Of a stretch of 61,766 bases of DNA, positions 8,323 to 21,193 are shown piece by piece. The stretch spans positions 1 through 61,766 of the forward strand of contig NZ_BCRS01000012.1 of the NCBI RefSeq assembly GCF_001552715.1, written 5' to 3'. The position numbers and the translations under genes were made by a program. The notes beneath the pieces are model-generated. The model ran no database searches, was not told the origin of the DNA, and saw only the letters and a list, made by a program, of their open reading frames with translations. Source of the stretch: Mycolicibacterium vaccae NBRC 14118 = CIP 105934. GTDB lineage: Bacteria; Actinomycetota; Actinomycetes; Mycobacteriales; Mycobacteriaceae. How positions within the stretch are numbered: position 1 is the first letter of the stretch; the number at the start of each line of letters is the position of its first letter.

Positions 8323-10700
8323 CGCTCGCCGAGCACAGCCACGACGCCCCACCGGTGGAGATGGTGACGCTGACCATCGACGGCACCGAGATCTCGGTGC
8401 CCAAAGGCACGTTGGTGATCCGCGCGGCGGAGTTGATCGGTGTGCAGATCCCGCGCTTTTGCGATCACCCGCTGCTGGACCCGGTCGGAGCGTGCAGGCA
8501 GTGCCTCGTCGAGGTCGAGGGTCAGCGCAAACCGCTGGCCTCGTGCACCACGACGGTGACGCCCGACATGGTGGTGCGCACTCAGCACACCTCCGAGGAG
8601 GCGGACAAGGCGCAGCACGGCGTGATGGAACTGCTGTTGATCAACCACCCGCTGGACTGTCCCGTCTGCGACAAGGGCGGCGAATGCCCACTGCAGAACC
8701 AGGCGATGTCCAACGGCCGCGCCGAGACCCGCTTCGAAGACGTCAAACGCACGTTCCCGAAGCCGATCGCCATCTCGTCCCAGGTGCTGCTGGACCGGGA
8801 GCGCTGCGTGCTGTGTGCCCGCTGTACCCGCTTCTCGGATCAGATCGCCGGGGACCGCTTCATCGATCTGATGGAACGCGGTGCGCTGCAGCAGGTCGGC
8901 ATCGCGCCCGGGGAACCGTTCCAGTCCTACTTCTCGGGCAACACCGTCCAGATCTGCCCGGTCGGTGCACTTACCGGTGCGGCCTACCGCTTCCGGGCGC
9001 GCCCGTTCGACCTGGTGTCCAGTCCCAGCGCGTGCGAGCACTGCGCATCGGGATGCGCGCAGCGCACCGACCACCGCCGGGGCAAGGTGCTGCGCCGACT
9101 GGCCGGCGACGACCCCGAGGTCAACGAGGAATGGAACTGCGACAAGGGACGCTGGGCATTCACCTACGCGACGGTCGGTGACCGGCTCACCACACCGCTG
9201 GTGCGCGAGGAGGGCGCCCTGCGACCGGCGTCGTGGTCGGAGGCGCTCGGTGTCGCCGCCGCGGGACTGACCGCGGCCGTGGGCAACGCCGGGGTGCTGG
9301 TCGGCGGCCGGGTGACCGCCGAGGAGGCCTACGCCTACGCCAAGTTCGCCCGGATTGTGCTGGGCACCAACGACATCGACTTCCGCAGCAGGCCGCACAG
9401 CGCCGAGGAGGCCGACTTCCTCGCGACCCACGTCGCGGGGTTGCCGATGACGGTGACCTACGCCGATCTGGAGAAGGCACCGGCGGTGCTGTTGGCCGGT
9501 CTGGAGCCGGAAGAAGAGTCGCCGATCGTCTTTCTGCGGCTGCGCAAGGCGGCCCGCAAGCGGGGCCTGCAGGTGCTCTCGGTGGCGCCGCTGGCCACCC
9601 GGGCCCTGGGTAAGCTGTCGGGCCGGTTGATCCGTTGCGCCCCAGGGGCGGAGGCGGTCGCGCTGGACGGGCTGGCCGGGGACGCACTGCTCGCGATGCC
9701 CGGTGCCCTGCTGCTGGTCGGCGAACGTCTCGCCACGTCGCCGGGTGCGTTGTCGGCGGTGGGCCGGCTGGCCGAGTCCACCGGCGCACGCATCGCGTGG
9801 ATCCCGCGGCGGGCGGGCGACCGGGGCGCGGTCGAAGCCGGTGCGCTGCCCAATCTGCTACCCGGCGGCCGCCCCGTCCAGGATGCGTCGGCCCGCAGGC
9901 AGGTCGCCGACGCGTGGCACGTCGACGACCTGCCCGCCGCCCCTGGCCGGGACACCGCGGCCATCCTGGCTGCCGCCGGTGCAGGCGCCCTGGGCGCCCT
10001 GCTGATCGGCGGGGTGGAGCCGGCCGATCTCCCCGACCCGGACGCCGCGCTGGCCGCGGTGGCATCCGCACGGTTCGTCGTGAGCCTGGAGTTGCGCCAC
10101 AGCGCGGTCACCGAACACGCCGACGTGGTGTTCCCGGTCGCCCCGGTCGCCGAGAAGGCGGGTTCGTTCGTCAACTGGGAGGGGCGGATTCGCCCCTTCG
10201 CGCCGTCTCTGCACACCAATGCGGTCTCGGATCTACGGGTGCTGAACTTCCTGGCGGACGAGGCCGGGGTCGACCTCGGTCTGACGACCGCCGCCGACGA
10301 GCGTGCCCGTCTCGGAATCTGGTCCGGAAGTCGGGTCGCGCCGCCACCGGTGGACCCGTCGCCGCCGCAGCCGCACGCCGGTCAGGCCGTGCTCGCCGGC
10401 TGGCGCATGCTGCTCGACGACGGCCGGTTGCAGGACGGCGAGCCCCACCTCGCCGGCACCGCACGCCGGCCCGTGGCCCGTCTGTCGCAGACCACAGCCG
10501 CCGAAGTCGGCGTGGCCGACGGTGAACTGCTGACGGTGAGCACCGATCGCGGCGCGATCTCGCTGCCGCTGCAGGTGACCGACATGGACGACCGGGTGGT
10601 CTGGCTGCCGCTGAACTCCCCCGGCAGTCACGTGCACCGGACCCTCGGTGTGACCACGGGTGCCGTGGTGTCCGTCGGGAACGGCTGGAACCCGGCATGA
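8319..10700 (+). CDS. nuoG: NADH-quinone oxidoreductase subunit G
   Basis: A 793-residue 75-kDa subunit carrying several iron-sulfur clusters that relay electrons from NuoF to NuoI. The N-terminal [2Fe-2S] ferredoxin domain has [15 protein letters not shown]. Next come the His/Cys-ligated cluster region ([19 protein letters not shown]), then [12 protein letters not shown], and the extra cluster motif CEHCASGC near residue 242. A molybdopterin-oxidoreductase-like domain follows, and a C-terminal beta-rich domain (about 690-793) resembles the dinucleotide-binding fold. The ATG overlaps the nuoF stop. Length is close to the roughly 800 residues of the tuberculosis protein. Confidence 0.96.
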   Translation: MTLAEHSHDAPPVEMVTLTIDGTEISVPKGTLVIRAAELIGVQIPRFCDHPLLDPVGACRQCLVEVEGQRKPLASCTTTVTPDMVVRTQHTSEEADKAQHGVMELLLINHPLDCPVCDKGGECPLQNQAMSNGRAETRFEDVKRTFPKPIAISSQVLLDRERCVLCARCTRFSDQIAGDRFIDLMERGALQQVGIAPGEPFQSYFSGNTVQICPVGALTGAAYRFRARPFDLVSSPSACEHCASGCAQRTDHRRGKVLRRLAGDDPEVNEEWNCDKGRWAFTYATVGDRLTTPLVREEGALRPASWSEALGVAAAGLTAAVGNAGVLVGGRVTAEEAYAYAKFARIVLGTNDIDFRSRPHSAEEADFLATHVAGLPMTVTYADLEKAPAVLLAGLEPEEESPIVFLRLRKAARKRGLQVLSVAPLATRALGKLSGRLIRCAPGAEAVALDGLAGDALLAMPGALLLVGERLATSPGALSAVGRLAESTGARIAWIPRRAGDRGAVEAGALPNLLPGGRPVQDASARRQVADAWHVDDLPAAPGRDTAAILAAAGAGALGALLIGGVEPADLPDPDAALAAVASARFVVSLELRHSAVTEHADVVFPVAPVAEKAGSFVNWEGRIRPFAPSLHTNAVSDLRVLNFLADEAGVDLGLTTAADERARLGIWSGSRVAPPPVDPSPPQPHAGQAVLAGWRMLLDDGRLQDGEPHLAGTARRPVARLSQTTAAEVGVADGELLTVSTDRGAISLPLQVTDMDDRVVWLPLNSPGSHVHRTLGVTTGAVVSVGNGWNPA

Positions 10701-11929
10701 CCTACCCGGATCCGACTCTGTTCGGCCACGACCCGTGGTGGCTGATCCTGGCCAAGTCCCTCGGCATCTTCGTGTTCCTGCTGCTGACCGTGCTGGCGGC
10801 GATCCTCATCGAGCGAAAGATCCTGGGCCGCATGCAATTGCGGATCGGCCCCAACCGGGTCGGTCCCGGCGGTCTGCTGCAGTCGCTGGCCGACGGGGTG
10901 AAGCTCGCGCTCAAGGAAGGCCTCGTCCCGGCCGGTGTGGACAAGGGCATCTATCTCGCCGCACCGGTGATCGCGGTCATCCCGGCGTTCATGGCGTTCG
11001 CCGTGATCCCCCTCGGCGGCGAGGTCTCGGTGTTCGGCCATCGCACCGCGCTGCAGCTGACCGATCTGCCTGTCGCGGTGCTCTACATCCTGGCGGTGAC
11101 CTCGATCGGGGTGTACGGCATCGTGCTGGCCGGCTGGGCGTCGGGGTCGGTCTACCCGCTGCTGGGCGGGCTGCGCTCGACGGCCCAGGTGATCTCCTAC
11201 GAGATCGCGATGGCGTTGTCGTTCGTCGCGGTGTTCATCTATGCGGGCACGATGTCCACCTCGGGTATCGTCGCCGCCCAGGCCGACACCTGGTACATCT
11301 TCCTGCTGCTGCCGTCCTTTCTGGTGTATCTGACGTCGATGGTCGGTGAGACCAACCGCGCGCCCTTCGATCTGCCGGAGGCAGAGGGTGAGCTCGTCGG
11401 CGGATTCCACACCGAGTACTCGTCGCTGAAGTTCGCGATGTTCATGCTCGCCGAGTACGTCAACATGACCACGGTGTCCGCGCTGGCCACCACCCTGTTC
11501 CTGGGCGGCTGGCGGGCTCCGTGGCCGGTCAGCCTGTGGGAGGGCGCCAACAGCGGGTGGTGGCCGCTGTTGTGGTTCACCGCCAAGGTGTGGCTGTTCC
11601 TGTTCGTGTTCATGTGGCTGCGCGCCACCCTGCCGCGCATGCGTTACGACCAGTTCATGGCATTGGGTTGGAGAATCCTGATCCCGGTGTCGCTGGTCTG
11701 GATCGCGATCGTGGCCATCACCGAGCCGCTGCGCGACCGGGGTGTGTCGTCGTGGGCCATCGCGCTGGTCGGGCTCGCGGTCGTCGCAGCACTTCTGCTG
11801 GCGCTGCTCGGGTGGAAGCGGCTGCGGTCGGGCCGGATCCGGCCCGAACCCGTGCCGGCCGGCCCCGCCGCCTACCCGGTGCCCCCGCTGCCTGCCCGGG
11901 ACCGTCCGAAGGAGAGCGCAGATGCCTAG
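10697..11929 (+). CDS. nuoH: NADH-quinone oxidoreductase subunit H
   Basis: A 410-residue membrane subunit with about eight helices that links the quinone pocket to the proton channels. Signatures seen: [19 protein letters not shown] near residue 39, and the acidic loop [26 protein letters not shown] near 218, which lines the quinone tunnel. A hydrophilic Pro-rich C-terminal tail of about 40 residues is typical of mycobacterial NuoH. It overlaps nuoG by 4 bp, and its stop overlaps the nuoI start. Confidence 0.97.
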   Translation: MTYPDPTLFGHDPWWLILAKSLGIFVFLLLTVLAAILIERKILGRMQLRIGPNRVGPGGLLQSLADGVKLALKEGLVPAGVDKGIYLAAPVIAVIPAFMAFAVIPLGGEVSVFGHRTALQLTDLPVAVLYILAVTSIGVYGIVLAGWASGSVYPLLGGLRSTAQVISYEIAMALSFVAVFIYAGTMSTSGIVAAQADTWYIFLLLPSFLVYLTSMVGETNRAPFDLPEAEGELVGGFHTEYSSLKFAMFMLAEYVNMTTVSALATTLFLGGWRAPWPVSLWEGANSGWWPLLWFTAKVWLFLFVFMWLRATLPRMRYDQFMALGWRILIPVSLVWIAIVAITEPLRDRGVSSWAIALVGLAVVAALLLALLGWKRLRSGRIRPEPVPAGPAAYPVPPLPARDRPKESADA

Positions 11930-12464
11930 ATTCCTCGACGCCGTCGCCGGTTTCGGCGTCACCTTCGGGTCGATGTTCAAGAAGCCGGTGACCGAGCAGT
12001 ACCCGGAGGAGCCCGGCCCGGTGGCCAAGCGGTATCACGGCCGCCATCAGCTCAACCGGTACCCCGACGGCCTGGAGAAGTGCATCGGCTGTGAGTTGTG
12101 CGCGTGGGCCTGTCCGGCCGACGCGATCTTCGTCGAGGGCGCCGACAACACCGAGTCCGAACGGTATTCGCCCGGCGAGCGGTACGGCCGGGTCTATCAG
12201 ATCAACTATCTGCGGTGCATCGGGTGCGGGCTGTGCATCGAGGCGTGCCCGACCCGCGCGCTGACGATGACCAACGACTACGAGATGGCCGACGACAACC
12301 GTGCCGACCTGATCTACGGCAAGGACAAACTGCTGGCGCCGCTGCAGCCGGGTATGCAGAACCCGCCGCACGCGATGGCCCCCGGAAGCACCGACGACGA
12401 CTACTACCTGGGCAACATCGGTCCGGCCGCCGGGGAACCCGAGGTGAGGGGCGCGCATGGGTGA
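11922..12464 (+). CDS. nuoI: NADH-quinone oxidoreductase subunit I
   Basis: A 180-residue 8Fe ferredoxin-like subunit (TYKY) carrying clusters N6a and N6b. Two classical [4Fe-4S] motifs are visible: [12 protein letters not shown] near residue 54 and [12 protein letters not shown] near residue 99. It passes electrons from NuoG to NuoB. The start is the ATG at 11922 with GGAG about 8 bp upstream. The frame is open further upstream through the end of nuoH, but those residues lack similarity. The end overlaps nuoJ by 8 bp. Confidence 0.97.
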   Translation: MPRFLDAVAGFGVTFGSMFKKPVTEQYPEEPGPVAKRYHGRHQLNRYPDGLEKCIGCELCAWACPADAIFVEGADNTESERYSPGERYGRVYQINYLRCIGCGLCIEACPTRALTMTNDYEMADDNRADLIYGKDKLLAPLQPGMQNPPHAMAPGSTDDDYYLGNIGPAAGEPEVRGAHG

Positions 12465-13203
12465 GGCGGTGCTGTTCTGGGTGTTCGCGGCGGTGTCGGT
12501 GGCAGGCGCGCTCGGTGTGGTCACCGCACGGAAAGCGGTCTACTCGGCGATCTCGTTGGCCACCACGATGATTGCGCTCGCCGTGCTCTACATCGCCCAG
12601 GACGCGCCGTTCCTCGGTGTCGTCCAGATCGTCGTCTACACCGGGGCGGTCATGATGCTGTTCCTGTTCGTGTTGATGCTCATCGGCGTGGATTCCTCGG
12701 AATCTCTGGTGGAAACCCTGCGCGGGCAGCGGGTGGCGGCCATTGCCATCGGGCTCGGTTTCGGGGTGCTGCTGGTCGCCGGAATCGGCAACGTCACCAC
12801 CGACGGCTTCGTGGGTCTGGATCAGGCGAACCGGGACGGCAACGTCGAGGGGTTGGCGGCGTTGATCTTCACCCGGTACCTGTGGGCGTTCGAGTTGACG
12901 GGCGCCCTGCTGATCACCGCGGCGCTCGGCGCGATGGTGCTGACCCACCGGGAACGTTTCCAGCGCCGCAAGACCCAGCGCGAACTGGCCATCGAACGGT
13001 TCGCCCCCGGCGCGCACCCGACGACGCTGCCCAACCCCGGCGTGTACGCCCGTCACAACGCCGTCGACGTGCCCGCCCGCCTTCCCGACGGCACCGCCGC
13101 CGAACTGTCGGTGAGCGCGATCCTGCAGGTGCGCACGGTGCCCTCCGACGAACACGAGCGCGGAGAGCAACGGCCTGACGGGGGTGGGCATGAGCCCCGA
13201 TAA
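12457..13203 (+). CDS. nuoJ: NADH-quinone oxidoreductase subunit J
   Basis: A 248-residue membrane subunit with five transmembrane helices in the first 165 residues. These include the segment [26 protein letters not shown], which holds the pi-bulge helix implicated in coupling. The hydrophilic C-terminal 80 residues are the usual actinobacterial extension. The ATG overlaps the nuoI end, and the C-terminus overlaps the nuoK start by 14 bp. Confidence 0.95.
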   Translation: MGEAVLFWVFAAVSVAGALGVVTARKAVYSAISLATTMIALAVLYIAQDAPFLGVVQIVVYTGAVMMLFLFVLMLIGVDSSESLVETLRGQRVAAIAIGLGFGVLLVAGIGNVTTDGFVGLDQANRDGNVEGLAALIFTRYLWAFELTGALLITAALGAMVLTHRERFQRRKTQRELAIERFAPGAHPTTLPNPGVYARHNAVDVPARLPDGTAAELSVSAILQVRTVPSDEHERGEQRPDGGGHEPR

Positions 13204-13489
13204 CTATCTGTACCTGTCGGCGTTGCTGTTCACCATCGGCGCAGCAGGAGTGCTGTTGCGCCGCAACGCGATCGTCATGTTCATGTGTGTGGAGCTGATG
13301 CTCAACGCCGCCAATCTGGCGTTCGTGGCGTTTTCGCGCATGCACGGGCATCTCGACGGTCAGGTGGTGGCGTTCTTCACCATGGTGGTCGCGGCGTGCG
13401 AGGTCGTGATCGGGCTGGCCATCATCATGACGATCTTCCGGACCCGGCGCTCCGCCAGCGTCGACGCGGCCAGCCTGCTGAAGCACTGA
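13190..13489 (+). CDS. nuoK: NADH-quinone oxidoreductase subunit K
   Basis: A 99-residue, three-helix membrane subunit. The buried glutamates of the proton path are in [10 protein letters not shown] (helix 2) and [13 protein letters not shown] (helix 3). The ATG at 13190 ([10 protein letters not shown]) is preferred because it gives the usual NuoK N-terminus and a 99-residue length. A GTG six bases earlier (13184) is in frame and possible. Confidence 0.95.
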   Translation: MSPDNYLYLSALLFTIGAAGVLLRRNAIVMFMCVELMLNAANLAFVAFSRMHGHLDGQVVAFFTMVVAACEVVIGLAIIMTIFRTRRSASVDAASLLKH

Positions 13490-13505
13490 TGACACTGAGG
13501 ACCGG

Positions 13506-15419
13506 ATGACTGCACCCGTGTGGCTTCTGATCGCGCTGCCGCTGGCCGGTGCCGTCGTCCTGCTTCTGGGCGGCAGGCGCGCGGACCGGTGGGGGCATCT
13601 GCTCGGTACCGCGGCTGCGGTGGCGTCCTTCGTCTGTGCGGCAGCGTTGTTCGCCGGCATGCTGGGCCGCGACGCCGCGCATCGCGCCACGACCGAGACG
13701 TTGTTCAGGTGGGTGCCGGTCGGTGAGCTACAGGTCGACTTCGGGTTGCAACTCGACCAGCTGTCGATGTGTTTCGCGCTGCTGATCACCGGTGTCGGCT
13801 CACTGATCCACATCTACTCGATCGGCTACATGGCCGACGATCCGGACCGGCGTCGCTTCTTCGGATACCTCAACCTGTTTCTCGCCGCGATGCTGCTACT
13901 GGTGCTCGCCGACAACTACCTGGGCCTGTACATGGGTTGGGAGGGCGTCGGTCTCGCGTCGTACCTGCTGATCGGGTTCTGGTCGCACAAGCCGTCGGCG
14001 GCCACGGCGGCCAAGAAGGCGTTCATCGTCAACCGGGTCGGTGACGTGGGGTTGGCGATCGCACTGATGGTGATGTTCAGTGCGGTCGGGGCGGTGTCGT
14101 TCACCGCGGTGTTCGACGCCGCACCGCAACTGGGCGAGGGCACGCTGACCGCGATGGGGCTGATGCTGCTGCTGGCGGCGTGCGGCAAGTCCGCGCAGGT
14201 GCCGCTGCAGTCCTGGCTGGGAGATGCGATGGAGGGCCCGACGCCGGTGTCGGCGCTCATCCACGCCGCCACGATGGTCACCGCGGGGGTGTACCTGATC
14301 GTGCGGTCGGGCCCCGTCTTCAACCTGGCCCCGCACGCGCAGACCGCCGTGGTGGTCGTCGGCGCGGTCACGCTGCTGTACGGCGCGGTGATCGGCTGCG
14401 CCAAGGACGACATCAAGAAGGCGCTGGCCGCGTCGACGATGAGCCAGATCGGCTACATGGTGCTGGCGGCCGGTCTGGGCCCGGTCGGGTATGCGTTCGC
14501 GATCATGCACCTGCTCACCCACGGGTTCTTCAAGGCCGGGCTGTTCCTCGGCGCCGGCTCGGTGATGCACGCGATGGACGACGAGGTCGACATGCGCCGG
14601 TACGGCGGGCTGCGCAAGGCATTGCCGGTCACCTTCGTCACGTTCGGTCTCGGCTATCTGGCGATCATCGGCGTCCCGCCGCTGGCGGGCTTCTTCTCCA
14701 AGGACGGCATCATCGAGGTCGCTCTCGGCGCCGGCGGACTCAAGGGCGTGCTCCTCGGTGGCGCAACGATTCTCGGTGCCGGGCTCACCGCGTTCTACAT
14801 GACGCGGGTGATGCTGATGACGTTCTTCGGGCAGCGACGCTGGGCGGATCACGGGGCGAGCGAAGCGACGGGAGAAACACAGGGGCCTCACCCCCACGAG
14901 GCGCCCGCGGTGATGACCTGGCCGATGATCCTGCTGGCGGTCGGTTCGGTGACCGCCGGTGCCGCCCTGGCGGTCGGCGGCACCCTGGAGCATTGGCTGG
15001 AACCGGTGGTCGGCAGCGGGGAAATCCACCACGTGCTGCCGGTGTGGGTGGTGACGGTGATCGTGCTGTCGGTGGTCGCGGTCGGTATCGCGATCGCGTA
15101 CCGGATGTACGGGGCTCGCGCGGTGCCCGAACAGGTTCCGGCCGGTTCGCCCCTGACCGTGGCCGCGCGTCGCGACCTGTACGGCGACGCGTTCAACGAG
15201 ACGGTGCTGATGCGCCCCGGCCAAACTCTGACCCGCGGTCTGGTCGAGCTGGACGACGAGGCGGTCGACGGTGCCGCGGCCGGCCTGGCCGCCGGGGTGT
15301 CCCGGTTCTCCCGCGGACTGGGCCGCCTGCAGACCGGGTTCGCCCGCTCCTACGCGCTGTCCATGCTGGCGGGTGCGGCCGTCGTCGTCGCGATGATTCT
15401 GGCGGTGAATCTGTGGTGA
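13506..15419 (+). CDS. nuoL: NADH-quinone oxidoreductase subunit L
   Basis: A 637-residue antiporter-like subunit, the distal proton pump of complex I, with about 16 transmembrane helices. The conserved [16 protein letters not shown], the key Lys region of helix 7 ([37 protein letters not shown]) and the discontinuous-helix KDGIIEVA segment are seen. Around 14851-14890 there is an unusual Gly/Ser/Glu-rich loop ([13 protein letters not shown]) encoded by GAGCGAAGCGACGGGAG-type sequence, discussed as a finding. The C-terminal lateral helix region is present. It starts 16 bp after nuoK and overlaps nuoM. Confidence 0.97.
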   Translation: MTAPVWLLIALPLAGAVVLLLGGRRADRWGHLLGTAAAVASFVCAAALFAGMLGRDAAHRATTETLFRWVPVGELQVDFGLQLDQLSMCFALLITGVGSLIHIYSIGYMADDPDRRRFFGYLNLFLAAMLLLVLADNYLGLYMGWEGVGLASYLLIGFWSHKPSAATAAKKAFIVNRVGDVGLAIALMVMFSAVGAVSFTAVFDAAPQLGEGTLTAMGLMLLLAACGKSAQVPLQSWLGDAMEGPTPVSALIHAATMVTAGVYLIVRSGPVFNLAPHAQTAVVVVGAVTLLYGAVIGCAKDDIKKALAASTMSQIGYMVLAAGLGPVGYAFAIMHLLTHGFFKAGLFLGAGSVMHAMDDEVDMRRYGGLRKALPVTFVTFGLGYLAIIGVPPLAGFFSKDGIIEVALGAGGLKGVLLGGATILGAGLTAFYMTRVMLMTFFGQRRWADHGASEATGETQGPHPHEAPAVMTWPMILLAVGSVTAGAALAVGGTLEHWLEPVVGSGEIHHVLPVWVVTVIVLSVVAVGIAIAYRMYGARAVPEQVPAGSPLTVAARRDLYGDAFNETVLMRPGQTLTRGLVELDDEAVDGAAAGLAAGVSRFSRGLGRLQTGFARSYALSMLAGAAVVVAMILAVNLW

Positions 15420-16993
15420 CTTCATTCCCGTTGCTGACCGCGCTGTGGGTTGTCCCGATGGTCGGCGCGGCGGTGGTGATGCTGTTGCCCGCCTCGGCGC
15501 GCACGCTCGCGAAGTGGGTGGCGCTGGCGGTGTCGCTGGTGGTGTTGGTGGTCGCCGGTGTGGTCGCGGCCGGCTTCGACCCCGGCGGAGAGCAGTTCCA
15601 GTTCGTCGAGAACTACCGCTGGATACCGTCTTTCGGCACCGGCTACATCCTCGGCGTGGATGGCATCGCGCTGGCCCTGGTGGTGCTGACCGCGGTCCTG
15701 CTGCCGCTGCTGATCGTCGCCGGCTGGAACGACGCCCGCGACGAGCACAGCTGGGGCGGGCGGTCGGTGCACCTCTACTTCGCGCTGACGCTGGCCGTCG
15801 AGGGGATGGTGCTGATCTCGTTGCTCGCGTTGGACATCCTGTTGTTCTACGTGTTCTTCGAGGCGATGTTGATCCCGATGTACTTCCTGATCGGCGGCTT
15901 CGGCGGCGCGCAGCGCAGCAGGGCTGCGGTGAAGTTCCTGCTGTACAACCTGTTCGGCGGCCTGATCATGCTCGCCGCGGTCGTTGGCCTCTACGTGGCG
16001 ACCGCGGGAAGCGACGCGTTCGGGGCCGGCACCTTCGACTTCCGCGCGATCGTCGCCGCCGTCGCCGGCGGCGAGTTCGTCGTCAACCCGCTGGTGATGC
16101 ACCTGTTGTTCGGCGGCTTCATGTTCGCGTTCGCGGTCAAGGCGCCGCTGTGGCCGTTCCACCGCTGGCTGCCCGACGCCGCGGTCGAGGCCACCCCGGC
16201 CAGCGCCGTGCTGATGATGGCGATCATGGACAAGGTCGGCACCTTCGGCATGATCCGCTACTGCCTGGCGCTGTTCCCGGAGTCCGCAACGTATTTCAGT
16301 GGTCTGATCATCACGCTGGCGGTGGTCGGCATCCTGTATGGGGCGGTGGTGGCCATCGGCCAGACCGACGTGATGCGGCTCATCGCCTACACGTCGATCT
16401 CCCATTTCGGTTTCATCATTCTGGGCATCTTCGTGATGACCACCCAGGGCCAGTCCGGGTCGACGCTCTACATGGTCAACCACGGAATCTCGACGGCGGC
16501 ACTGTTCCTGATCGCCGGATTCCTGGTGTCGCGGCGCGGATCCCGGCTCATCGACGCCTACGGCGGGGTGCAGAAGCTGGCCCCGGTGCTGGCCGGCACC
16601 TTCCTGGTGGCCGGGTTGGCGACGCTGTCGCTGCCCGGGCTGGCGCCGTTCATCAGCGAGTTCCTGGTGCTCATCGGAACGTTCACCCGCTATCCGGTGT
16701 TCGCGGTGCTGGCCGCCGGCGCGCTGGTGCTCTCGGCGATCTACATCCTGTGGATGTACCAGCGGATGATGACCGGCCCGGTCCCGGCGGCGCTGGCCGG
16801 CGGTGAGCACAGGATCGTCGACCTGGTGCCGCGTGAGATCGCGGTGGTGGCACCACTGATCGCACTGCTGTTGGTGCTGGGCGTGTATCCGAAGGTCGCG
16901 CTCGACGTCATCAACCCGGCGGTGACCCACACCTTGACCACCATCGACCGACCCGACCCGGCTCCCCGGATGGCGGAAGGCCCGCTGCGATGA
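15416..16993 (+). CDS. nuoM: NADH-quinone oxidoreductase subunit M
   Basis: A 525-residue antiporter-like subunit and proton pump with about 14 helices. The conserved [16 protein letters not shown], the helix-7 Lys region [34 protein letters not shown] and [13 protein letters not shown] identify the family. The GTG at 15416 overlaps the nuoL stop (GTGA). Another GTG three bases earlier is equally in frame, so the first residue is uncertain by one codon. The stop overlaps the nuoN ATG. Confidence 0.96.
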   Translation: MTSFPLLTALWVVPMVGAAVVMLLPASARTLAKWVALAVSLVVLVVAGVVAAGFDPGGEQFQFVENYRWIPSFGTGYILGVDGIALALVVLTAVLLPLLIVAGWNDARDEHSWGGRSVHLYFALTLAVEGMVLISLLALDILLFYVFFEAMLIPMYFLIGGFGGAQRSRAAVKFLLYNLFGGLIMLAAVVGLYVATAGSDAFGAGTFDFRAIVAAVAGGEFVVNPLVMHLLFGGFMFAFAVKAPLWPFHRWLPDAAVEATPASAVLMMAIMDKVGTFGMIRYCLALFPESATYFSGLIITLAVVGILYGAVVAIGQTDVMRLIAYTSISHFGFIILGIFVMTTQGQSGSTLYMVNHGISTAALFLIAGFLVSRRGSRLIDAYGGVQKLAPVLAGTFLVAGLATLSLPGLAPFISEFLVLIGTFTRYPVFAVLAAGALVLSAIYILWMYQRMMTGPVPAALAGGEHRIVDLVPREIAVVAPLIALLLVLGVYPKVALDVINPAVTHTLTTIDRPDPAPRMAEGPLR

Positions 16994-18567
16994 ACCTGCC
17001 GACCCAGTTGCCGACGCCGTCCGTCGAGTACGGCCTGGTCTCTCCGATGCTGATTGTGCTGGGCGCAGCGGTGCTCGGCGTGCTCGTCGAGGCGCTGCTG
17101 CCTCGCCGGCTGCGCTACCGCGCGCAGGTCACGTTGAGCGTCGCCGCCCTGGTGGCGGCGTTCGGTGCGGTCGTGTTTGTCGCACGGGATCTGCACGGCG
17201 GCAACGGTGTCGACGCGGTGATGGGTGCGATCGCGGTGGACATGCCCGCCCTGTTCCTGCAGGGCACGATCCTGCTGGTCGGCGTGCTCGGTATCCTGCT
17301 GATCGGTGAGCGGGCGCCCGCGTCGCCGGACGCCGAGTCCCGGGGGCTGGACGCGTTCACCCCGCAGGCGTCGGCGGTCGCGGGCAGCGTGGCCGAGAAG
17401 GTCGCCAGCAGAGCCGGTGTCATGCAGACCGAGGTGTTCCCGCTGACGATGTTCGCCCTGGCCGGGATGCTGCTGTTCCCGGCCGCCAACGATCTGTTGA
17501 CGATGTTCATCGCACTGGAGGTGCTGTCGCTTCCGCTGTACCTGCTGTGCGGGCTGGCGCGGCGGCGACGGCTGCTGTCCCAGGAGTCGTCGCTGAAATA
17601 CTTTCTGCTGGGCGCGTTCGCGTCGGCATTCTTCCTGTACGGCGCGGCGATGCTGTACGGGTATGCGGGCACCCTGCGGTTCCAGGGGATCGCCGAGGCG
17701 GTGTCGGCCGGTACCGGCAAGACGTCACTGGCATTGATCGGCACAGGGCTGGTGCTGGTGGGTGTGCTGTTCAAAGTCGGTGCGGTGCCGTTCCATTCGT
17801 GGATCCCGGACGTCTACCAGGGGGCGCCGACCCCGGCCACGGCGTTCATGGCAGCTGCCACCAAGATCGCGGCGTTCGGCGCGATGCTGCGCCTGTTCTA
17901 TGTCGCGCTGCCCGAGCTGCGCGACGACTGGCGGCCCGTGCTGTGGGCGATCGCCATCGTGACCATGGTGGTGGGCACCGTCACCGCCGTCACCCAGAAC
18001 GACGTCAAGCGCATGCTGGGCTACTCGGCGGTCGCACACACCGGCTTCATCCTGACCGGGGTTATCGCCGGTAACGCCGCCGGGGTCTCGTCGACGCTGT
18101 TCTACCTGTTCGCCTACGGGTTCTCCACCCTCGGCGCGTTCGCCGTGGTCGGTCTGGTCCGCGACGCCGACGGCGAGGAGGACAGCGCGCTGGCGCGCTG
18201 GGCGGGTCTGGGCAGGCGGTACCCGGTGGTGGGCACCGTGTTCGCGCTGTTTCTGCTTGCGTTCGCGGGGATTCCGTTGACGAGCGGTTTCGTCAGCAAG
18301 TTCGCGGTGTTCAAAGCGGCGGGCGAGGGCGGCGCGCTGCCCCTGGTGGTCGTCGGGGTGATCGCCAGCGCCATCGCCGCATACTTCTACGTGCGGGTGA
18401 TCGTGCTGATGTTCTTCACCGAACGCCCCGCCGACGCGCCGGTTGTGGTGGTGCCCAGCGCGCTGACGACCGCGGTGGTCACCGTCACCGCAGCGGTCAC
18501 GTTCGCGCTCGGCGCGCTGCCGCAGCCACTGCTGGACCTGGCCGACTCGGCGGACCGCTTCTTCTGA
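16990..18567 (+). CDS. nuoN: NADH-quinone oxidoreductase subunit N
   Basis: A 525-residue antiporter-like subunit, the last nuo gene. The pump signatures are ALEVLSLPLYLLCG, the Lys helix FKVGAVPFHSWIPDVYQGAPTPATAFMAAATKIAAFGA, and GYSAVAHTGFILTG. A polar loop at about residues 113-142 carries extra charged sequence common in mycobacteria. It overlaps nuoM by 4 bp. The next gene starts 31 bp further on in the same direction, so read-through is possible. Confidence 0.96.
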   Translation: MNLPTQLPTPSVEYGLVSPMLIVLGAAVLGVLVEALLPRRLRYRAQVTLSVAALVAAFGAVVFVARDLHGGNGVDAVMGAIAVDMPALFLQGTILLVGVLGILLIGERAPASPDAESRGLDAFTPQASAVAGSVAEKVASRAGVMQTEVFPLTMFALAGMLLFPAANDLLTMFIALEVLSLPLYLLCGLARRRRLLSQESSLKYFLLGAFASAFFLYGAAMLYGYAGTLRFQGIAEAVSAGTGKTSLALIGTGLVLVGVLFKVGAVPFHSWIPDVYQGAPTPATAFMAAATKIAAFGAMLRLFYVALPELRDDWRPVLWAIAIVTMVVGTVTAVTQNDVKRMLGYSAVAHTGFILTGVIAGNAAGVSSTLFYLFAYGFSTLGAFAVVGLVRDADGEEDSALARWAGLGRRYPVVGTVFALFLLAFAGIPLTSGFVSKFAVFKAAGEGGALPLVVVGVIASAIAAYFYVRVIVLMFFTERPADAPVVVVPSALTTAVVTVTAAVTFALGALPQPLLDLADSADRFF

Positions 18568-18598
18568 TGGCAACGCTTCCTCTGATACCAAGAAGGCC

Positions 18599-19375
18599 AT
18601 GACTTCCGACCTGGTGTTGACCGCCGACCACGACGGCGTGCGGGTGATCACGCTGAACCGGCCCGCCGCCAGGAACGCGTTGAGCCGCGATCTGATCCGG
18701 GCCAGCTACGCGGCACTGACATCCGCGGACGCCGACCCGACGGTGCGCGCCGTGGTGCTCACCGGCACCGACCCCGCCTTCTGCGCCGGCGTGGACCTGA
18801 AAGAGGCAGCCCGCGACGGGCTTTCGTATTTCGAGGAGTTCCGGTCGCACAGCTGTATCGCCGCGGTGGCGCAGATGCGCACGCCGGTGGTCGGCGCGAT
18901 CAACGGGCCCACGTTCACCGGCGGGCTGGAGATGGCGCTCGGGTGCGATTTCCTGATCGCCTCCGAGCGCGCGGTGTTCGCCGACACCCATGCGCGGGTC
19001 GGGATCCTGCCCGGCGGCGGGATGACGGCGCGGCTGCCGCAGCTGGTCGGGGCTGCGATGGCCCGACGGCTGTCGATGACCGGGGAGGTCGTCGACGCCG
19101 CACGCGCCGAGCGAATCGGGTTGGTCACCGAGGTGGTGCCGCACGACCGTCTGCTGGAGCGGGCGCTGCAGCTGGCCGTCCAGATCGCGGAGGTGCCGGG
19201 CCCGACGATGCGCAGCCTCAAGGAGATCTATACGACCGGCGCCGCGGCGGTGACCGATGCCGCGCTGGCGGCAGAGGAGAAGATCGCGTTCGCCCAGGAC
19301 CGCGATTTCGACGGGCTCAACGACAGGTTCGGTGCGGTGACCCGCCGCAACAAGGAGCAGATCCGGCCCACCTGA
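18599..19375 (+). CDS. Enoyl-CoA hydratase/isomerase family protein
   Basis: A 258-residue crotonase-fold protein. The CoA-binding and oxyanion-hole regions are visible as AFCAGVDLKEAA and NGPTFTGGLEMALGCD. The first catalytic glutamate position (GGLEMA) is kept. The second, in FADTHARVGILPGGG, is His, so it is unlikely to be a classical hydratase and may be an isomerase or another crotonase. It follows nuoN by 31 bp but has no known link to complex I. It converges on the TetR gene, with 18 bp between the ends. Confidence 0.88.
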   Translation: MTSDLVLTADHDGVRVITLNRPAARNALSRDLIRASYAALTSADADPTVRAVVLTGTDPAFCAGVDLKEAARDGLSYFEEFRSHSCIAAVAQMRTPVVGAINGPTFTGGLEMALGCDFLIASERAVFADTHARVGILPGGGMTARLPQLVGAAMARRLSMTGEVVDAARAERIGLVTEVVPHDRLLERALQLAVQIAEVPGPTMRSLKEIYTTGAAAVTDAALAAEEKIAFAQDRDFDGLNDRFGAVTRRNKEQIRPT

Positions 19376-19393
19376 CCGCGCATGCGTGCGGGA

Positions 19394-21192
<1,799 letters not shown>

Positions 21193-21193
<1 letters not shown>

